In this document: piece by piece, positions 21,690 through 34,113 of the stretch | How positions within the stretch are numbered: the first letter of the stretch is position 1 | Layout: each line of letters opens with the position of its first letter | Assembly: GCF_011386835.1 (NCBI RefSeq) | Contig: NC_088791.1 | Span: 33,578,998 to 33,642,997, forward strand | Reading direction: 5' to 3' | Origin: Chrysemys picta bellii | Lineage: Eukaryota > Chordata > Testudines > Emydidae | Length of the DNA stretch: 64,000 nucleotides | Notes under the pieces: generated by a model | The model's input: the letters and a program-made list of their open reading frames with translations, nothing else | What the model was told of the DNA's origin: nothing | Databases searched by the model: none | Program-made: the position numbers and the translations under genes

Positions 21690-23760
21690 GGCTCAGTTCA
21701 GTATGGAACTTATGCATGTGCCTAACGTTAAACCTGTGACTCAGTGCCTTGCTGAATTGGGACCTAAATAATTTGTATTTGTACACCACTTTGAAAAAAC
21801 ATTAAGAGCTATCTTAGTGATATTATTATATTGAAGTGTTATGAAATTCAGTATGGATGAGCAATTCCTATTACTAAAGACAGAGTCAACTGACAATCAT
21901 ACATGGAGCCCATATGGAAACAATGTTATGTGGGATGGAAAGACTGATAGTGTGGAATATCTGTCATTCTATTCCACAGCAACCAAAGAAAGGAATTATT
22001 ATATTTTTATTTTATGAAATCATTCATTTGCCCTCCTCCCCACTACATCCTGTTACTCATTCAATGTGTAGTTGTTATTTTTTATTCTGGAAGTGCCCAA
22101 ATCGTGTGAGGTATAGGATGAACAATTCCCATAAGGTTTTGTGTCTGATTTGCATTGCTTTTCTATATTTATATATTTGCCATATCTTCTGTTGTGTCCT
22201 CTGATGCACATTGTTGATGCTGATCTGAAAATAGTAATTAAAGAATGGCTAAGATTTGCTAAAATAAGAGCCTAAATTTAAGCCCTATGTAGGCACCTGC
22301 CTTATTTTCAAAAGTCGTGAGCAATCATAAGCACTCAATGGCCTAAATAAAGTATTCAGATGTATTTGTGAAGACTTTGAATTTAGGGTGGGAGGCCATA
22401 TATTCAATTGTTTTTATGCTTTCCTCAATTTGGCCTAGAAACAAGAATGTATTACTATTTATTCTGTATCCAAATTACAATGAATTATTAATGTAGACTA
22501 TTATTTCATTTAAAAAAGAATCAGAGAAGTTAATATTGATGCAAAGTGAAAAGGGAGTAAGTATATAATAGGGCTGTTTAATAAAAACAACAAGATCAAA
22601 AGTTCTGCAATGTATTTCCTAAATTAATTTAGAAGCAGAAATTTGTAACTAAATGGAGACACTCCACAGTTTGCCTAATATGTGGTGGAACCTTCATGAC
22701 TTAAATCATTTGAAAGTGGACTGGACAAAACATTTGTCGGAGCAATCCTGTACTGAAAAGGGAATAAAATAGATGCATTTTCAGGGATTAACCAGATTTG
22801 ATTACTGTGATTTTGTGATTAAAGGAAAGGGTCCAGCTACATGTAAACATTATCATTTTTTAAAAATTAACATGGTAAGATCTTGGCATTTGCTGCAGAA
22901 AATATGGATGGTCCTTTTTCTAAGGAAGAAGCAAAGGACTGTGAAATAATGAGTACAATATGAGTGTACAATATGGCAAAATAAATTACGTAGTGTATTG
23001 GATTACTAAATCCAGGAACACACCTAGGTCTGAGGATATGCATCATCACAAATTACAGTTTCACCATTAGATACTATGGAACGTGCAGCACGAATTGAAA
23101 CTTTTGGAAACATCATTATAAGGGTCCAGTTGTGCCTTTCAAGGCGCTTGTCCATGTTGCAGGCAGTGTGCAGTCAAAGAACCTCAGGTGGAGACACTGC
23201 TCCCCAGGGAGGTATATTGCCTTCTGAAGTTCTCAGGTACAGAGAGGCAGCAGGCTTGCTGCTGTGGCCTTAAAAGGATGCAATTTGTGTTCCCCTCTGT
23301 GGCCAGCCAATTCTGCCAGCCAGTGCAGAGGGGAGAAGTGTCATGTCTTGGCCTCCTATCCATTTCTTTTGGGGGCATATTGTACCACGAGCAGAGCTTG
23401 CAAAGGGAAGAACTTGTGTGCAAACGATCTTTGGGGTGGGAGCTAACTGAGGAAAGTGCCTTGTATCTTTAGCAAATGTACCCCATTGAAACATCCATAA
23501 TCTGAACTACTCAAGCAAATACAGTTCAAAACTGCACATTGAATGGTCATGTATGGCTGCTGCTGCAAAGATTTGCCAGGGGAGAGCAGAAAGTGCAGGG
23601 AGCTCCTTTTGCACATTGCAGGGAGAAGGCAGCGAGAATATAGGAGTTTGTGGTCTCTGACCAGGACTAGTGAAGGGGGAGGGCAGGCAGGATAGCAAGG
23701 CCTGAGGCACTTCACAGGTTTGGCTGTACCATGTGTCATGCTGGTGCAGTCCCATGCTTC
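21690..23760. other. no gene recognised
   Basis: About 2 kb with many short overlapping open frames around 23076-23755 (longest 98 codons). None has recognisable domains or codon evidence; no repeat borders seen. Confidence 0.4.
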
Positions 23761-23763
23761 ATC

Positions 23764-23870
23764 CTATTGCTCTTATATAAACATTAGTACTTTTTTTGAA
23801 AACTGAACCTGTCAAGAATGTAATTTGACAGGTTGGATTCTACCAGCTCATCTATAATAGATCTCCAACC
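23764..23870 (+). repeat. direct repeat copy A (~105 bp)
   Basis: TTGCTCTTATATAAACATTA, TAGTACTTTTTTTGAAAACTG, CCTGTCAAGAATGTAATTTG and CCAGCTCATCTATAATAGAT recur in order at 24474-24580, offset by ~711 bp. Copies differ by scattered substitutions. Unknown family, or a local duplication. Confidence 0.75.
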
Positions 23871-23879
23871 TACCAGCAT

Positions 23880-24470
23880 GCCCAGGTCTACACAGGGAAG
23901 AGTGTATGCTGCCCCTTTTTTCCATAGTAGCTGCTCCCAAGAGCACTCCCTCAGGATCCCTGGTGAGCTTCTGCTTGCCTCATCAATCCACAGACAGAAT
24001 GCCTTCAGCAAATATTGCACAGGTTACTTACTTCCCCCACCAATGCAGTTTTGGATGTTGAAGCCACATATTAGCCCCGAGACATTAGAGGCAGGTTAGA
24101 TCCCCGTGTGGCTTGGAAGCAGCTGTCCCTCTGGATTAGTAGGAAGATTTACAGCAGGATTTTACTGCCAAGGGAAGTAAAATACTGTAGTGCCTGAGCC
24201 TACAACTGAAAACAATGATGTAACATCAAATGCTCCAATCTTATGAACACTGTGTTCTGGGGCAAGGGAAGTCTCTTCATTTTATATAAGTAAAATAATA
24301 AAACTACCATCTTATAGGGGTTTTTTTTGTTTTGTTTTTTGCATAAGCTTAAATTCAAAGAGACATACGTCTTTAAGTCTGGTTCCTGAGATCAATCATT
24401 TGCTGCCAAAATGCTCCCTTTTCAAAGTTGGTTAATGTCAGATGTTTCTGAAAATAGAGCTGTGCTGACC
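23880..24470. other. no gene recognised between repeat copies
   Basis: Unannotated DNA with a T-rich run near 24317-24340; nothing supported. Confidence 0.4.
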
Positions 24471-24473
24471 AAT

Positions 24474-24580
24474 TATTGTTCTTATATAAGCTTTAGTACT
24501 TTTTTTAAAGACTGAGCCTGTCAAGAATGTAATTTGACAAGTTGGACCATACCAGCTCATATATGATAGATTTCAAACTA
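24474..24580 (+). repeat. direct repeat copy B (~105 bp)
   Basis: Second copy of the 23764 unit: TTGTTCTTATATAAGCTTTA, CCTGTCAAGAATGTAATTTG, CCAGCTCATATATGATAGAT. Confidence 0.75.
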
Positions 24581-24952
24581 AATTGGAACGGACCATCTAT
24601 ATACAGCGGAAAAGCACATCTTTATTGAAATATTTTGTTCATTGTTGTGAATTTATTATTTCCTACTGTACTTCTGGAAGTTTCGTTTGGCTGAAATATA
24701 TTCCTATATGCTAGGTCTTTTAAGGGGCTGAAAGGCTCAGTTAAATAAACCTCTTCCCTTGGTTGGCATTTATGGTAGGACAAGAAACATGAAGGCTGCT
24801 AATTATATGCTGCTTATCATAGCTAAGACATTTAAAGCACAATGTTTCCATCCAAACTGGGTTGTAGCATCCACATCTATGGACCTAAGTGGGAGGAATG
24901 GATTTTTTGAACACACTTCATGAGATCCTATAAGTAACATAACAGTTTGACT

Positions 24953-25035
24953 TACAGATTCTCAAATGTATTAGATGCCATACTCTCATGAAAGGCAATG
25001 GGAGTTCAGTGCCTAAATACCTTTGAGGATTCTGT
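24953..25035. repeat. palindromic dispersed repeat, TTTTGAAAATC family
   Basis: ACAGATTCTCAAATGTATTA on the left and TAAATACCTTTGAGGATTCT on the right are mutually inverted around GGCAATGGGAGTTCAGTGCC. Same family as 3324-3402 and 42281-42362. Confidence 0.55.
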
Positions 25036-25464
25036 CATCAGTTACTATAAATTAGACTCTTCAGTTTTCCCAATAAATTATCTGTTTGTTTCCCACAGTT
25101 CAACATCTGAGCAAAACCTAGGTATAATGTACATAGTTTTCAAATATGGGAAAATCTAAACCTCCATGCAAGATGCAAGAGGAAAGACCATACAGCCCGT
25201 GACAGCATTTGGAAATGTCACAGCAACCAAGAAATCCTAATTCATATATTCTGAGGATCAGTATGCATTAGTCTGATTAAATCTACACCATGACCTCCAG
25301 CCAGCCTTTGAAATGGCTGTGCTGGGTGACAGAGCTCTGATCAGACGCCTACCCCAGAAGAGCCACACTTTGGGCTTCTAGTCCTAAGTTGAATTTTATG
25401 GACTTAATGAAAAATATTATTCCTTATAGTCATTCAGGCTTCCAAGAGCAACATACTCTCCAGG

Positions 25465-26612
25465 TGTGACGCTGCCCAGGGGTACCCAGGATTGTGAAGC
25501 ATCTCACTGCCATCTGCACTAGCATGAGGGAGTCTTATCTGTGCCTGCTGTGTATCAGCTCTCTGAAACCACCAGCCTCTGGCAACACAGGCCCTGCCTT
25601 CCAGGCCTCTGCAGGCCCCACTCTGCCTGTACAGATTAGCGATAGGCATACACCAACCTCCGAGTCCTTTGAGCCTTCCTCTGGAATGCCCAGCCTCCAT
25701 TCCACTGAACACTCACAGAATGCTTAGATCCGCTATACCCACAGGAATAGTATGCCCCAACTTTTAGGATTCAGCTCAGCATCACCACTTTGCTTAACAC
25801 ACAGCGTACACATACACACACACAGGCGCACACACACAGAAAATGAAAACAAGAATAAGTTTATTTTCAGATAACAGAGATCCAAAGGATAGTGAGTAAG
25901 AAGATTGGAAACAAACAGTTATATGTAAAACAGAATCATAACACACTTTTAAGACAGTAAACTTAACTAACAAGGCATTCCCTTATCTCCTTCAAGAGAG
26001 CTTACCTCAAGATTTTCCCCCCAGAATTTTCAATCAGTTTGTCTAAGATCCCTTTTTCATGAAGGAAACGCCACTGTCTGTTTACTTCCTAGGTGGCTCT
26101 CTGCACTCCCAAATATACGAGAACACACCTTTGATGTTCACCACAAAAGCAGGTTTCCCCCACTCTACCTCTTCCTATTAATTTCCTCTCTGAAGATTTC
26201 ACAATACTTCATTAGCATTCAGCTTAAACTGAGAATGGATGTCCATTGTGTACTATATAATACTTAATTTACATGAAAAGAGACTGATAGATAAGGACTT
26301 CCTACCTGAAAGGAAACCCACTTTTCACCTTTGCTGGTGACCCATCCCTAATTACAGACCTTAAGAATTTAATTATGTGTGTGTGTATATCTGTCTATCT
26401 ATATATATAGATATATACCTTAAACAAAATCCATACATGCATTTTGCAATGATTATGATGACCAGTGCAACCCAGGCTTTCATTAGAGACCTTTCATAAC
26501 ATTCTTTGGGTGAACCCAGGGATCTCTGTGCCCCTATGTCTTCTGCTAGATGGCATCAAGAGATCCTTGTGTCATATCATTTAGAGTAGTTCTACATCTC
26601 TCTAGCATAACA
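25465..26612 (-). mobile_element. antisense LTR, ~1.15 kb
   Basis: It starts TGTGACGCTGCCCAGGGGTA and ends CTAGCATAACA, giving TG...CA edges that align with a sister LTR at 44305-45430. Shared blocks include ACAGATTAGCGATAGGCATA, a GAAAACAAGAATAAGTTTAT segment (antisense AATAAA near 25856) and CAATGATTATGATGACCAGT. A CA-rich microsatellite sits at ~25806-25840 and a TA/GT-rich one at ~26374-26416. No clear target duplication. Orientation is inferred from the antisense polyadenylation signal and the sister copy. No internal genes. Confidence 0.65.
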
Positions 26613-28400
26613 TTCTTCTTTTTTTTTCAAATTAGAGAGCTTCTAACAGAACCATTCATATTACTGGATACATTCTTTACATATGAAAAAGTCTAGCAAA
26701 CATTTGCTGAACTGCATTTAGACTAGCTAAAAGGAGTCTCTAATATTTACATAGTAACACAGTTCATAACCCAAAGTTCTGATACTCATATTCAGCTGCA
26801 TTGGACCAAACCCCTATACTTGCCAATGAAACGGCTATGTTTCCCTCCTATTTCTGGGAACCTCTCTTCTCTTTATACCATGTCCTCCTTACATAATGGG
26901 GAGATTTCTCCTGAACCTTCCCACTGGTGAATCTTCCTCTGACCAGGGTCTTGTCTTGTCCAGTGCTTTATATTTCCCAGTTCTGTCAATTGGGTTAGCT
27001 TTATATGCTTCTTCCTACTGAGACGGATGATCAGCCATGGAATACCTCTTTTGTATTATTTCATGGTTAATGGGCCTATGCCAATTTCCACTGAAGTCAA
27101 AGAGTACGTGTCCATTGTCATCAGTGGAAGCTGGACTGGCTGCTGCTTGTGTAATTTTTCATTTTAGATCTGAACTGTCTCACATCACCAAAATGTTCCT
27201 CTTCTTTAGCAGAAGAGAAAGATATCAAGTAGAACACTATGCATCACAGATTGTAATAGCATGCACAGGGTTATATAACAAATATGAATTAAAAATATAG
27301 TTCTACTCCAGGAGCTGCCTTCCCAGGATGGCCCTTGTACCTTTCTGTCAAAGGATTACACTATGATATACTGTATTGTACGGAGGTAATAGCCCCACAT
27401 TGTAAGGCAGTAAAGATCTTTTGTTATCCACTACTACATTTCCAGCAGTGTTAAAAAGGTTAATTGACAATAAAACCAGATAAGAGCTATCGTTGGTAGA
27501 GTTTCACTAGTCTTTAATTATAATCTCTAGTTAGAAAGGAGGTCACCGCTGATACTTAATGGCATTTTCTGATGATAACTCTGCTCTGTTGACAAAGAGT
27601 TTGATGTCTGATTGATAAGTGCTGAGATAGCAAGTGAAATAAAAATCCGTGGCAGGTTTCATCACAGGTTGACACCAAAATCAAACTAAAGTATGTCCCA
27701 GAAGTATGTGTTCGAAGCCCATAGATATGTGGTGGACTATGAAAAGACCCACAAAATCCAGTTCCTTTAACAGCAGCATGCTTTAATTTTTGGATCATTT
27801 TTGGCAGCTGTGAATGGGGTTTCAATGAGGTGGACTTTTGTGTTATAATGGATAGATTGCAACATAATGATTTTCACATCCTCCATGAGTCTGTCCTGCA
27901 TGGACTTACTGGAAAGAACAGAGCATTGAGTTACCTACTTTGCTCAAAATAATTTTTTATGATACTCAGGCGGAGGAGGAGTCTGATTAGACGAGTTGCC
28001 TGTCTTACAATCCATTGTCAGAAGAGACATCATGTGAGGTTGTTTCAAAGAGAATAAAAGTGAGGGAAGGATGGATGGTCCAACAATGATTATTGAGAAG
28101 CTAGCATTACCATACCAGAACTAACACCAAGTGCGAACTACACACTGGTTTTCTCCACCTTCCCCACTTGGAGCATTTAATTAATTTGAACATATTAAAA
28201 AGGGATGTGTTTTTTTTCTAGTTATCTTTGGAATTAATTAATAAAACAATCAAACTACAATAGCAGCCAATCCAATAGAAGCTCCCACCTAGGGCTAGCT
28301 GGAAAACAAAAAGCAACCTGAGGTTTTGAATTTTTTCTTTCCGAATTAGTTCAAAAAATTAGACCTTTCAAAATGAGAAAAAAGAAACACCGCCCTATAA
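26613..28400. other. no gene recognised
   Basis: Unannotated DNA; short open frames at 27037-27300 and 27556-27825 have no recognisable domain. Confidence 0.4.
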
Positions 28401-28404
28401 CAAA

Positions 28405-28640
28405 AATGAATAGCCCAGTGGTTTGGACACTCAGCTGTAATGTAGGAGAACAAGATTCAAGTTCTTGTACTGCCTGATTCAGAGCAGAGACTTAAACCTG
28501 GGTCAGTCTCTCTCTGACATAACAATTAATTAATACAAAGTGGAAAAGCTCCAACAGGAGATAGTGGGAAAAATTGTCTCTAGAGAAGATCCAAGTTCAA
28601 GTCTGTATGCTGCCTAATTCAGAGGAGGAACTTGAAAACA
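28405..28640 (+). repeat. tRNA-like SINE, two partial modules
   Basis: TAGCCCAGTGG at 28411-28421 matches the RNA polymerase III A-box consensus TRGCNNAGYGG exactly, and GATTCAAGTTC at 28454-28464 is a degraded B box. The unit then gives CTGCCTGATTCAGAGCAG. A second half-module with AGTTCAAGTC and GCTGCCTAATTCAGAGGAGG follows at ~28585-28630. It is a retroposed, non-functional tRNA-derived repeat. Confidence 0.6.
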
Positions 28641-28649
28641 ACTTTCCCA

Positions 28650-29450
28650 TCAGTACTATAGCCTACAGGCTCTTTGTGATGGATTACTTGCTCTCACTCA
28701 TTTTCATCAACACTAATGCATTTCTGAGATAGTTTGGTTTTCATGAAACAGCATTTTTTTGATGGGGGGAAAAAATTGTTGAAAACTTTTTAGCTAGCTC
28801 TTCTCCAAAAATCGTCCTCTTCCTCACACACACTGGTTTCCATCAAGCTTCTCCTTTGTGAAGAGTCTGAGTAAACAGGTATGCATTGGATATACAAAAT
28901 CTGAAGTACACAATGTTGAACATTCAGGTGCAGTTATAGGCCAGCTCTCTTTTAGGGTATTTGTTGGTATGTTTATCTTGGAACCCAGCTCAAATACCTT
29001 GTAGAGTATCTGAAAATGGAGCTGTTTTCTTGATGGTGACTGGAAAATGATATAGTGACCAAGTATTATCAAGTGAGTTTCATACAAGTCAATTAAAAAA
29101 AAAGATAATGTGATGCATGATTAATACTGTCATCTACTAGAGCATTGACAATATTAGTACCATTATCAGAAACCATGAATCCAACCCTCAGTCTCTGCAA
29201 TATTAATCTCAAAGTCCTTGCTGTTTTGTGGTAGAAATGCTATCCAGTGGGACAAAACATTTCTCTAATTAACAGATTGAGAACTGGTCTATATGTTCAT
29301 ATTGAAACAGAATGGTGGTCTCTAAACCAGGTATTTCAAGATGCTGATTGAAGTCAATGAGTGAGGGAGCTCAGTGCTGCACGGGATCAGGCTTGCTGTA
29401 TCTAACAACACATTACTTTATTTCTTAGCTATTTGAACTAGAGAAGAACA
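28650..29450. other. no gene recognised
   Basis: No feature supported. Confidence 0.4.
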
Positions 29451-29455
29451 GTTAG

Positions 29456-29592
29456 TTAAGAACATAAGAACAGCCATACTGGATCAGACCAAAGGTCTAT
29501 CTAGTCCAGTATCCTGTCTTCTGACAGTAGCCAATGCAAAGTGCTTCACAGGGAATGAACGGAACAGATAATCAAGTGATCCATCAAGTTAT
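29456..29592 (-). mobile_element. CR1 LINE 3' tail, damaged copy
   Basis: AGAACATAAGAACAGCCATA, TGGATCAGACCAAAGGTCTA and AGTCCAGTATCCTGTCTTCT match the antisense CR1 tail at 3730-3912. The copy is shorter and breaks off at ATCAAGTGATCCATCAAG. Confidence 0.8.
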
Positions 29593-30017
29593 GTGATGAC
29601 ACATTGTACCATGATTCTGTATATTACAAAATACGTTAGGAAAGCCTTGTCTTTCAATAACCAAAAATTGCAGAGACTCTGAAGATTAAGCTTTGCTCCA
29701 TGCATGGACTGCAGTATTTTGGTTGTCTTGGAGTGAACTTGCTTTTCCTCACTGATGATTAGTGAATTGTGAGCTTTCTGTGAGCAGTTGTTACTGATAT
29801 ATCAAACTAGGTGACCGAGAGAATGTTTCCATGACTATCCATTTGGATTGTTCAAAGACTCTTCTTTGGCCATGTTTGCATCCCTTTGGTACTCTACTGT
29901 ATTCCACTACTGGTGAGTACTCTATTAGTACCCTTTTAGTTCATGCCAGCAACATCCCCATGGGGGAGTTACAGCACAGCATGCTAGCACTCACTGCAAT
30001 TCAAACCCCTGTAGCAG

Positions 30018-30363
30018 ACATGCCAAACCCGCAAAAAAACCACAGAAATTGGGCTTGTTTTTGGCTTAATTGGCTTGTGAGTTGCTTGTTGGCTAGTTTT
30101 TGGGCTTGTAGCTTGCTGCTGCTTTTTTTTTTTTATTGGCTCCTGGCAAGCAGGGGCAAGCAGGGGCAAGTGGGAGAGAGAGTCGGGGTGCACAGCGGGC
30201 CCACCACAGTCCCAGATTGCACGCCAGTGGGATGTAGTCACATAGACTGTTGGGGTTCTTTGGGATTGGCTTGTTTTGGCCTTGTTTTGAAATGGGATTA
30301 GCTTGATTTTTGGTTTATTGTGAAAGTCAGTGTACTTTTTTACCATGTGAAAGTTGGCAACTG
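30018..30363. mobile_element. possible TIR element with TTGGCTTG-rich core
   Basis: ATGCCAAACC on the left is inverted relative to AAGTTGGCAA on the right, and the interior repeats GGCTTG/TTGGCTTG many times on the + strand around a T-run (30122-30140) and a duplicated GGCAAGCAGG. The ends resemble those of 33401-34113. The 156-codon open frame across it (29831-30301) reflects this repetition rather than a gene. Confidence 0.45.
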
Positions 30364-30369
30364 TGCCCT

Positions 30370-32340
30370 GTAGTCCAAACTGTGAGGCTGTGTAGACAAG
30401 GCCTTTGTCACAATCCCCCTTCTGTTGTGTGTCCTTTTCATGCCCCATCTGATTTCCTTTCTTTCCTGTCCCTCTCCTTTTGCCTTTTGTTTAATAAGAG
30501 TCAGTTTAGCTGGCCAAGACTGTCTTTCTTTTGTAACACAGCAGTAAGCCGGTGACCAGAGAGGCAGTTAAAAGCAATATCCTAAACAGCCTGACTCTGG
30601 TACTAGTTTACCAGGTCTGAGTGGCTGTGCTCCATGTTTGTGTGTTTTTCCAGCAGTGAGGGGGCAAGTGAAAGTCAACACCCAAGTCAAAAGTTGCATT
30701 TTCTCTTTGCTGTTCTTTTCTCTTCCCTTTTGTGTGTATTTATCTTCTAGAAAATGGGATCAGTCTTTAAAAACAACAGCAATAATGACAGCTCAGCACA
30801 TCTCAGCTAACTTTTTTCTCTTTTCCAGGAAAAGGATAGTTATTACCAGCTTTGCTGCCATCTAAAAGACTATCAAATGAGGAGCGGAGAGCAGGGTTCC
30901 TTCTAAAAACTTGCTACAGCTAAAGGGAAAGGGGACAAGGAATGTTATTAAAATGAAAGCCTTACTTAATACTTTATATTTCAAATGTTTTAACCCTCCC
31001 TCCCCCATATCTTCATTAAAAATCTTTGTAATCTTTTATTAGTGTGTTTGCCATGGTACTAAGCAGGCTGAGGTATCTGTATACCAAACACTGAATCTTT
31101 TTTTAAACTGTTTAATGTTAACTCCTTTAAGTCTTTGGGCTGGTATATTCTGTCTAAATCACTACCACACACCCTAGTGACTAGGGTTCAGGTCTTTGCT
31201 TTGTCTGATTTGGAGCAAGGACTAGGGTCTTCCCCAGCCCACGCAAATGCCCAGCCTGGTAGGCTATTGGCTATTTTGGGATCACCTTCTTTCATTCTCT
31301 GGTTCTTGTGTGAAAAAATTTGAAAGTCTTGGTTGCATTCTGCACCAAATACAACCAAATGTTAAAATCTCTACATTTTTTATTAAATGGATTTTTTTTT
31401 CTAGCCAGCCCTGTTTGACAGTCCCCTGCCTGTATTCACATCCTTTGCGCGCACACAAGTGGCATAGCATGCATTTCCTTCATGGACTGAAAAGCAAACT
31501 CAAATACTAGATATAGTCCCGGTGGTTTTACAACTGGGGAGGAAAGAGAAGGACTTGGAAGAGGACTCAGTTTGATGCTCTTTAGTGGAAACTGTTACTT
31601 TTACTATACCAAAGCCACTACTTACTGAGTTTGTCCTTGTCTAGTGGTTGTATTCCTATATTTCTGAGGGATTGATTTCAGCCACTGATTCAGCATAAAT
31701 GAGAAGTACTTTTTGAGTGCTTGAATTACATGAATCAGATCCCTCATCTTGTTGCCTTGCCTGGTAAGAGCTGCCCTCGTTTTCATGGTTACTAGGAGAT
31801 GATTTCCCCATGTGTTCATTTCTTTGTGAAATACTATAGCTCTTTCTCTCTATGGTGGTAAATGTTGTAGTTCTTCTATGGGTTGTGAGTTTATGTTTAC
31901 TGCAGCTTGTGCCTTTCTTAAATTCCAGACCATTATTTTCTCTACCTATATCCCTGCATTTCTACATTTACCTGTGCTGGGAATAAAGAGAGGTTTTTGT
32001 TTGTTTATTTAATTTAAATAACCTTTACCCAGAGACTGAATCTTTGAGAAAAGTTTATTCTGCAAAGATTCTAAAAGGCTAATTAATTGGTAAAATAATG
32101 TAAACTTATTTTTAATTTGCTTTTTATTATTTATTTAAAAATTACCCATGACATAGTGTGAAAGCTATGCACACTATTCTGAATTTGCAACCCTTAGTCA
32201 TGTTCAGTAGCACTTATATTCCACTAAAATTAATGTCATTTCATGTATAAATGCTATTTAAAATAAGAATTTGTGAATCTGATCCCAATTGTGTTGCACA
32301 ACATATTATTGAGTGACTCCAGACCATTCTAGAGTATAGA
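30370..32340. other. no gene recognised
   Basis: 2 kb of AT-rich DNA with short open frames and no recognised repeat or gene. Confidence 0.4.
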
Positions 32341-32355
32341 GTTGCTACAGTATAG

Positions 32356-33005
32356 TGTGACAGACCCAGACCAGTGGGGTGCAGGAGTCTGGTAGAGGGC
32401 AAATATACTGGTCACTGGATGAATAGTTTTCTGTTCCCTGAGTGACCAGAGCAGGGGCTGCACTAGAGTAATCAGGAACCTGCTAGAACCAGTTCAGGCA
32501 GGCTAATTAGGACACCTGGAGCCAATTAAGAAGCTGCTAGAATCAATTAAGGCAGGCTAATCAGGGCACCTCAGTTTTAAAAAGGAGCTCACTTCAGTTT
32601 GTGGTGGGAGTGTGAGGAGCTGGGAGCAAGAGGTGCAAGGAGCTGAGAGTCAGAGGGTGTGCTGCTGGAGGACTGAGGAGCATAAGCATTATCAGACACC
32701 AGGAGGAAGGTCCTGTGGTGAGAATAAGGAAGATGTTTGGAGGAGGCCATGGGGAAGTAGCCCAGGGAGTTTTAGCGGTCATGCAGCTCTTACAGAAGGC
32801 ACTATAGACAGCGGCAGTCCACAGGGCCTTGAGCTGGAACCCGGAGTAGAGGTTCCCCCCAAACCTCCCAATTGACCTGGACTGTGGGTTCTTCCAGAGG
32901 GGAAGGCCTCTGGGCTGTTTCCCAACCCACATGTTGAATCTCTGAGGCAAGAAAATCCACCAATAAGTGCAGGACCCACCAAGATAGAGGAGGAACTTTG
33001 TCACA
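32356..33005 (+). mobile_element. solo LTR with 4-bp target duplication
   Basis: 650 bp bounded by TGTGACAGACCC and CTTTGTCACA, so TG...CA with short inverted ends (TGTGACA/TGTCACA). ATAG flanks both sides (32352-32355 and 33006-33009), a 4-bp target duplication. A TATA-like TTTTAAAAAGGAGC lies near 32574, fixing + orientation. Repeated CCAATTAAG and AATTAAGGCAGGCTAAT units fill U3. No primer-binding site or gag/pol follows, so the element recombined to a solo LTR; the class (ERV or Gypsy) is not decided. Confidence 0.8.
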
Positions 33006-33400
33006 ATAGATATACAAGGACATATTACAAACCCTGAGAATTTTTTTTCTTTTATGACTTTTAAAAACTGACTTTAAAAAGTTGAATAAAGCACTTGTGA
33101 AAGGTGCCGCATAAGGTGGAAGGTTGAGTTTGCAATTCACTGAACATATAACATGGGCAATGACTGTGGAAGATTCTTCTGCCCTGTCCTGCCAATGAAC
33201 CTTAGTGTTGACCTGGAAGGAGCAGTATTACTGGTGAATGAGTACTTCAGTCTCCATGTCCATTCAGTCTTTGACCTCTGTGTTGAGATGATTATTATTT
33301 GTATTGTGATGGTATTCAAAATGCCAATACTCTGGCAATTGGGCAAATGCACAAGTACACACAATCCCTGTCCAGAACCAGATTAACTAATGTGCACTTA

Positions 33401-34113
33401 TATGGTGGCCAGGTGCCTGGTTTTTGACCAGAAAGTCCGGTCGAAATGGGGACCCGACAGCGTCTGGCCAAATCTACTGACTGGATACCCAAAGTCCAGT
33501 TACTGCCAGCAAGGGAGGCGTGGAGGTGGGGAGGCACCAGGTCATCACCTGTGTCAGCCTCTACTCGTATGGGGCCACCTCCTACTTGTGTTGGGTAGCT
33601 GCAGCTCCTAGCCCCAGCTCTGTAGACAAATCCCTCCTGACCTGAGTGGCGGGGAGTGGAAGGGGAAAAAGCACAGATGACTTACTGGTACAGGAGCCTG
33701 ACTCCGGGCCCTGGAAGGGGTGGGGGATCAGGCAGAAGGGGTTGGGGTGGGCATCAGTCTCCCCCAGCCAGCCCATCCATGTGGCCCGGCCTGGGAGCCG
33801 CAGGCCCTTTTTAAATCGCTGGGCCCCGGGGGCCCTTTTACCCTCCCCCCCATCATCATTGGCCCTGCCAGTAGTCCCTAAAGTAGAAGCGCTTTAATGT
33901 CAGCTGCATACGGGCCAGTACTGGAGGCCACTTCTTACCAATATGCCGTACCGGCCCACTTTCACCCCTGGGGAAAAAGCAGTGAGTGACAAGGGTGAGG
34001 GAGGAAGAGGAGTGGATGTGGGATGGGGCCTCGGGGAAGAGGTGGGGTAGGGGAGGTTCCAGCCCTCCTCCTCAAGTGTCCGGTTTTTATATATTACCAA
34101 GTTGGCAACCCTA
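33401..34113. mobile_element. TIR element, GC-rich, ~0.7 kb
   Basis: The left end TATGGTGGCCAGGTGCCTGG and the complement of the right end TAGGGTTGCCAACTTGG are related TIRs, and CCGGTTTTTATATATTACC precedes the right end. The interior is GC-rich and purine/pyrimidine skewed, explaining the open frames seen on both strands. Non-autonomous DNA transposon is the likeliest reading. Confidence 0.55.

Noticed and set aside
25800..25842. CA/CACGC-rich tract as a CRISPR-like array
   Set aside because: Simple dinucleotide microsatellite inside an LTR; there are no repeat-spacer units anywhere in the window.
28405..28480. Functional tRNA gene
   Set aside because: A box is good but B box is mutated and no cloverleaf or anticodon arm can be drawn; it is a SINE remnant.
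29831..30448. Overlapping 156- and 154-codon frames on opposite strands
   Set aside because: Cross a TTGGCTTG-rich repeat; neither peptide resembles a known protein.
32594..33004. 136-codon minus-strand frame
   Set aside because: Entirely inside a solo LTR, antisense to its transcription.
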